A DNA stretch of 64,000 nucleotides, from assembly GCA_963821705.1 (NCBI GenBank), contig CAWGEV010000004.1, positions 124,001 through 188,000 on the forward strand. The letters are read 5' to 3'. This document shows, piece by piece, positions 59,917-64,000 of this stretch (within the stretch, counting starts at the first letter, position 1; the number at the start of each line of letters is the position of its first letter). Source of the DNA: DASUPK01 sp963821705. Lineage in GTDB: Bacteria > Actinomycetota > Thermoleophilia > Solirubrobacterales > 70-9. A program made the translations under genes and the position numbers. The notes under the pieces are model-generated. The model worked only from the letters and a program-made list of their open reading frames with translations, made no database searches and was not told where the DNA came from.

Positions 59917-61270
59917 TGAGACCGGCCCGGAGGGGCATCCTCATGGCGGTCGCGCTGGTGGCGCGCTGACGCTCCCCGCGGCGCAGGGAGATGCCGCCGT
60001 CCCGACGGGATACAACCCGAACAACCTGCCGGTGGCGAGCTGCTTCTGGACCGGCCCCTTCACGAACGTCGACCCCAGGACCAACCAGGGCTTCCCCGGC
60101 AGCGAGATCACCTACTGGGGCGCCAAGTTCGCGACCCCTGCCGGCGCCGCCGTGATCCTGCACGGGAAGTTCGCCCACGCCCGCTTCCAGTCCCTGACCG
60201 CCTACGTCAACAACGGCACGGCGACCAACACGGTCTCGGACTACCTGACGAAGCCGGACAAGGGCTCGACCAATCCCTTCATCAAGGGGCACCGCCGTGA
60301 CGTCAAGAAGCGCAGCTACACGGTCACCGTCCTGAGCCAGCCCGCTCCTCCCCAGCCTGCCCGGAACACCCTCTACGCGCAGCCCGACCTGACCGGGGGC
60401 TCCTACCAGGACATCCTCTACCGGGTCTACGTGCCCGACCGAGGGCGGAACCGCCGCGGCGGCGAGCCCCTCCCCACCCCCGAGCTGCGCCTCGCCGATG
60501 GGACCGTGCTGACCGGCCAGGCGATGTGCGACGCCCTCAACTCGAATCACTCCTACCAGAGCCAGAACCTGCCGCTCCCGGTCTACCAGAGCTACGTCAA
60601 CTGGCCCGGGAAGAATCCCGCCACCAACCCCGCCCAGCCCAATTTCAGCTTCGAGAAGTTCTTCAGCCTCAACTACTCGCTCAGCTCCTACAAGACCCCT
60701 GCCGAGCACGCCGCCGCCGACTACACCCCGGTCGGGACCTTCTACAACAACCTGGACGCGCGCTACATCAACGGCACCTACAGCTTCGCCTACGGCCAGG
60801 TCCTGGTCGTGAGAGGCAAGCTCCCAACCGTGCCGCGGACCTACGACCGCGAGCAGCGGATGGGGTCCGGGCAGATGCGCGAGTGGGACATGTGCGTCCT
60901 CGAGTCGCTGGCGGTGACGGCGACGCACACGTGCCTCTACGACGAGCAGATCCCGCTGCGCAAGAAGCGCCGCTACGTGATCGTCGTCGCCCACGACCAG
61001 CTTCGTCCCGAGAACGCCCGCAAGAAGTGCGGCGTCGCCTGGCTCCCGGCCGACCCCGCCGGCGATGGCGCCGGGCGGCCGGACGTCGGCACGCTCGCCT
61101 CTCGCAACGTGATCCCCTCGCCGAACTTCCATCGCAGCTCGTGGGACGTCACCAGGCCGGGGACCGCCGCCCAGGTGATGGGCCCGTACTACCCGACCGG
61201 GACCTACATGAGCAAGGCCCAGTTCGAGGCCAAGGGCTGCCCCTTCGGCAGCAAGAAGCGCAAGGGATAG
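59913..61270 (+). CDS. Secreted hypothetical protein, frameshift in signal peptide
   Basis: The mature part (from AVPTGYNPNNLPVASCFW) is intact to the stop. The signal peptide starts at ATG 59913/59916 (RPARRGILMAVALVA) in another frame; one missing base near 59961 rejoins it as ALTLPAAQGDA. Repaired length about 452. Blocks such as EITYWGAKFATPAGAAVILH and FSLNYSLSSYKTPAEHAAAD show a beta-rich fold. Family not recognised; resemblance to DUF1254/DUF1214-type proteins is weak. C-terminus is basic (GSKKRKG). Confidence 0.72.
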
Positions 61271-61271
61271 G

Positions 61272-62957
61272 CAGACGGCCGCCAAGCCCCCGAACGTCCT
61301 GCTGCTGATCACCGACCAGCAGCGCTATCCGAGTCACTGGCCGGACCACCCGGGCTGGCTGCGGGACCTGACGCCGAACCAGCACGCGCTCCAGGAGAAC
61401 GCGCTCACCTTCACGCGCGCGTTCACCAACACCTCGATGTGCTCCCCGAGCCGCGCGACGCTCCTGACGGGTCGGTATCCCGCGCAGCACGGCGTCACCC
61501 TGACCCACACCCAGGCGGACCTGAAGCCGGACATCGCCAACTCGCCCGCCGTGATCGGCGAGCTGCTGGGGATGCTGCGGGGCCGCAACGCCCCGCGGCG
61601 CCGCGCGCTCAGGAACTTCGGGCGCGGCCTCGTCCAGGCCGGGTCGAAGTCGGGGGGCGAGCCCGAGCTCCAGCCGGACACCCAGAGCCTCGCCAACCTG
61701 CTCCGGGCGCGCGGCTACGAGGTCGCCTACAAGGGCAAATGGCACCTCACCCACCCCTCCGGCGGCGAGGGGGCGATGCTGGGCGGGTGGACCGAGGCCG
61801 ATGCCGAGCGCCTGCGCACCGATTACGGATTCGACGACTGGGAGCCTCCCGATGCCGGGGAGAACGCGAAGGCTGAGCACTTCGGGGCCGGCAACGCCGG
61901 CCCGCTCGGCCTCGGCTGGGACGAGGTCTACACGCGCCAGGTGGAGAGCTGGCTGGGCCGGGCGGACCTGCCCGAGCCGTTCTGCCTCGTCGTCTCGCTG
62001 GTCAACCCGCACGACGTCCTCGGCTATCCGGCCCAGCACGTCAAGGGCGGCTACCGGGAGGGCGGCTTCGTCGACCTCGGCGTGCAGCTTCCCCCCACCG
62101 CCGATGAGAACCTGCGCGACAAGCCCTCGGTCCATGAGCTGATGAAGATGGGAATGGCGGCGTACCTCGGCCCGCTGCGCGACGAGCAGGAGAAGCTCGA
62201 GTACGTGAACTTCTATGCCCACCTCCACCGGGTGATCGACGAGCAGATCGGCAGGGTGCTGGCCGCCCTCGGCGATCCCGGCGACCCGGATTCGCTCCGC
62301 TCCAGGACGATGATCTTCCGCTGCGCCGACCACGGCGAGATGGGCCTCTCTCACGGCGGGCTGCGCCAGAAGGCATTCAACGCGTATGAAGAGACCATCC
62401 ACATCCCGCTCGTGGTCTCGAACCCGGTGCTCTTCCCCAGACCCGCGCAGAGCGATGCGCTGGTCTCGCTCGTCGACGTCCTCCCCACGGTCGCCACGAT
62501 GGCGGGGACGCGGCTCGACGGCCAGGCGAAGGGACGCGACCTGGCGCCGATCCTCGCCTCGCGGGCCGCCCCGGACCGCGAGGCCCTGCGGCACTCCGGC
62601 GTCGATCTGGGATCGGTCACGGACCATCCGTCGCCGTCGGAGTCGATCCAGGACGAGATCCACTTCACCTACGACGACCACCAGGCCGCCACGGCGCTCC
62701 AGGACGTCCCCGGCCAGCCGAACCGGATCCGGGCGGTGCGGACCGAGAGCGCCAAGTTCGCCCTCTACTTCGACCCCTCCGGCCACAAGGCCCCGGAGTA
62801 CGAGATGTACGACCTGGAGCGCGATCCGAACGAGGCCGACAACCTCGTCGACCGCGACACCGGCGAAGCCAGGAACCCCACCGCCGCCGCGCTTCGCTCG
62901 GAGCTCGGTCAGCGGCTCGACCGCCTGATGGCGGTCAACGGCACCGCTCCCGGCTAG
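61272..62957 (+). CDS. Type I sulfatase (start codon not found)
   Basis: PPNVLLLITDQQRYPSHW, then CSPSRATLLTGRYPAQHGV near 61440 (CxPxR motif; the Cys becomes formylglycine), KGKWHLTHP, and FRCADHGEMGLSHGGLRQKA give a complete sulfatase core of about 560 residues. It hydrolyses sulfate esters, or possibly phosphonates. The N-terminal strand begins 15 bases after the previous stop but no ATG, GTG or TTG is in frame before ATG 61437, which would delete that strand; a start-codon or indel error is likely. Coordinates of the 5' end are approximate. No signal peptide is evident. Confidence 0.82.
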   Translation, partial: QTAAKPPNVLLLITDQQRYPSHWPDHPGWLRDLTPNQHALQENALTFTRAFTNTSMCSPSRATLLTGRYPAQHGVTLTHTQADLKPDIANSPAVIGELLGMLRGRNAPRRRALRNFGRGLVQAGSKSGGEPELQPDTQSLANLLRARGYEVAYKGKWHLTHPSGGEGAMLGGWTEADAERLRTDYGFDDWEPPDAGENAKAEHFGAGNAGPLGLGWDEVYTRQVESWLGRADLPEPFCLVVSLVNPHDVLGYPAQHVKGGYREGGFVDLGVQLPPTADENLRDKPSVHELMKMGMAAYLGPLRDEQEKLEYVNFYAHLHRVIDEQIGRVLAALGDPGDPDSLRSRTMIFRCADHGEMGLSHGGLRQKAFNAYEETIHIPLVVSNPVLFPRPAQSDALVSLVDVLPTVATMAGTRLDGQAKGRDLAPILASRAAPDREALRHSGVDLGSVTDHPSPSESIQDEIHFTYDDHQAATALQDVPGQPNRIRAVRTESAKFALYFDPSGHKAPEYEMYDLERDPNEADNLVDRDTGEARNPTAAALRSELGQRLDRLMAVNGTAPG

Positions 62958-64000
62958 CGCAGCTCGATCACGGACGCGGTGGAGGAGCCCCCGCTCCCGA
63001 TGCCGCCGACCAGGTAGGCGCGTCCAGCGAAGATCCCGGCGGCGGCGTCATAGGTCGGCTGCGGCAGACGCCCGGCCGGGACCATGACGTTGCGGATGGG
63101 GTCGAAGCGCCAGATCCGGTCGGTCCCGGATCCGTTCACGCGGCCGCCGAGCAGGTAGATCGATCCGTCGAGGGTCACCGCCGAGGCGTGCGAGAGCGCC
63201 TGCGGCAGGTGGCCCGCGACCACGGCCTTCTCGGTGGCGATGTTGTACTCCTGGATGTCGTTCGTCTCGCTGCCGTCGGCGAGCTCTCCACCGAAGAGGT
63301 AGATCTTGTCGCTGATCGTCGCCACCGCGGCGTACCTGACGCCAGTCGGGAGATGCGCCACCCTGATGAAGGACTGGCCGTCCGTCGTCTGGAAGACGGA
63401 GGCCGACGGAGCGTGGCCGTCGTAGCCACCGACGACGTACACGCCTCCGGCCAGCGGGACCGCCGAGAGGTCCGAGAGCGGCGAGGGAAGGTGTCCCACC
63501 GTCGTCGCGGTGCCGCCCGGCTGGAGCGACTGGACCAGATTGACTGAGGAGGTGTCTCCCCCGCCCAGCACCAGGGTCTTGCCGCTGAGGGGCGCCGCCG
63601 CCGCGTCATGGAGCGGCTGCACGAGCCTTCCCTCCGGTACCACCTGGCCCTGGGTGGGCTCGAGGCGATAGACGCGATCGGTGGAGGCGCCGCTGCTGTC
63701 GGCCCCACCGACCACCAGCGGGCCCTGGGGTGAGCCCGCGACCGCGAGGCCGTTCAGCGCGGTCGGCAGTCGGAGGCGGCTCACCGTCGCGGTCAGCCTG
63801 CTCGGAGGCGCAGATCCGGAGCCCGTCGCGCCGCCGGCGAGGCCGCTCTGACCGCCGGAGCTCGAGCCCCCTCTGATCACGCTCACCCCGAGCACGACCA
63901 GCCCGATGGTCGAGCCGATCAGGATGGCAAGGCGAACGAGCCCCCGGCGGCGCTGGGGGCTGATCCTGGAAGGCGGGGGTCGACGGCGCGCCGGGCGCGG
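62954..64000 (-). CDS. Kelch-repeat membrane-anchored protein (5' cut by window)
   Basis: The frame stays open to the right edge. After a Pro/Arg-rich cytoplasmic segment, a membrane helix (LVRLAILIGSTIGLVVLGVS) and a Gly/Ser linker comes a six-bladed kelch propeller, with repeats such as VYVVGGYDGHAPSASVFQTT, IYLFGGELADGSE and IYLLGGRVNGSGTDRIWRFD. It is an extracytoplasmic binding or enzyme scaffold. GTG 63895 would cut the membrane helix, so the true start is outside. Ends in a CTAG overlap with the sulfatase. Confidence 0.83.
   Translation of the reverse strand, partial: PRPARRRPPPSRISPQRRRGLVRLAILIGSTIGLVVLGVSVIRGGSSSGGQSGLAGGATGSGSAPPSRLTATVSRLRLPTALNGLAVAGSPQGPLVVGGADSSGASTDRVYRLEPTQGQVVPEGRLVQPLHDAAAAPLSGKTLVLGGGDTSSVNLVQSLQPGGTATTVGHLPSPLSDLSAVPLAGGVYVVGGYDGHAPSASVFQTTDGQSFIRVAHLPTGVRYAAVATISDKIYLFGGELADGSETNDIQEYNIATEKAVVAGHLPQALSHASAVTLDGSIYLLGGRVNGSGTDRIWRFDPIRNVMVPAGRLPQPTYDAAAGIFAGRAYLVGGIGSGGSSTASVIELR

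Noticed and set aside
1..64000. Insertion sequences, prophage or integrase genes
   Set aside because: No transposase, integrase, phage structural or toxin-antitoxin gene was recognised in either strand.

Overview
The window is about 70% G+C, dense in genes, and stops almost every gene with TAG or TGA. Protein families and promoter style point to a deep-branching actinobacterium, most likely class Thermoleophilia (Solirubrobacterales-like). That placement is inference from protein style; there is no rRNA gene here.

Layout. 0-12 kb is metabolic: an AidB-type acyl-CoA dehydrogenase, DUF2277 and FMN-binding proteins, an M28 peptidase divergent from a site-2 protease, then an sdhA-sdhB-CCG-protein operon. 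The CCG protein suggests an E-type succinate dehydrogenase/fumarate reductase without classical membrane anchors. 11.7-37.5 kb is largely a surface-glycan locus: an O-antigen-ligase-like protein, glycosyltransferases, methyltransferases, four genes matching most of a UDP-2,3-diamino-uronic acid pathway (2-epimerase, Gfo/Idh dehydrogenase, N-acyltransferase, DegT aminotransferase), an initiating sugar transferase, a flippase-like protein and a full gene set for a GDP-heptose (hddA, gmhA, gmhB, hddC). 37.5-42.2 kb holds two exported collagen-like proteins with threonine-rich GAT/GPT triplets and an exported TIM-barrel-like protein. 42-64 kb is mixed: asd and lysC, a PadR/MMPL pair, two tandem secreted paralogues, a recR-ybaB-dnaX replication/repair cluster, a large-type SRP RNA, a YciI/ECF-sigma pair, pdxH with a coiled-coil MMPL protein, tRNA-Val(CAC), a TetR/secreted protein/sulfatase group and a kelch-repeat membrane protein cut by the right edge.

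How parts fit. The sugar-nucleotide genes probably feed the glycosyltransferases, initiating transferase, flippase and polymerase/ligase to make an acidic, heptose-containing surface polymer. The collagen-like proteins and several lysine-rich exported proteins may be its partners or acceptors (inference).

Architecture. At least 13 start codons lie 6-8 bases after a TANNNT hexamer, a leaderless-transcription signature. Six or seven of twelve convergent gene pairs share a 4-bp stop/stop overlap (CTAG or TTAG). Four-base start/stop overlaps occur with ATG, GTG, TTG and apparently CTG. A roughly 95-bp palindromic element occurs three times, each time at the 3' end of a gene.

Caution. At least 15 single-base frameshifts, mostly insertions, break otherwise well-conserved genes, especially at 21-33 kb. 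They look like residual sequencing errors, but decay of the glycan locus, and recoding in dnaX, cannot be excluded from the sequence alone.
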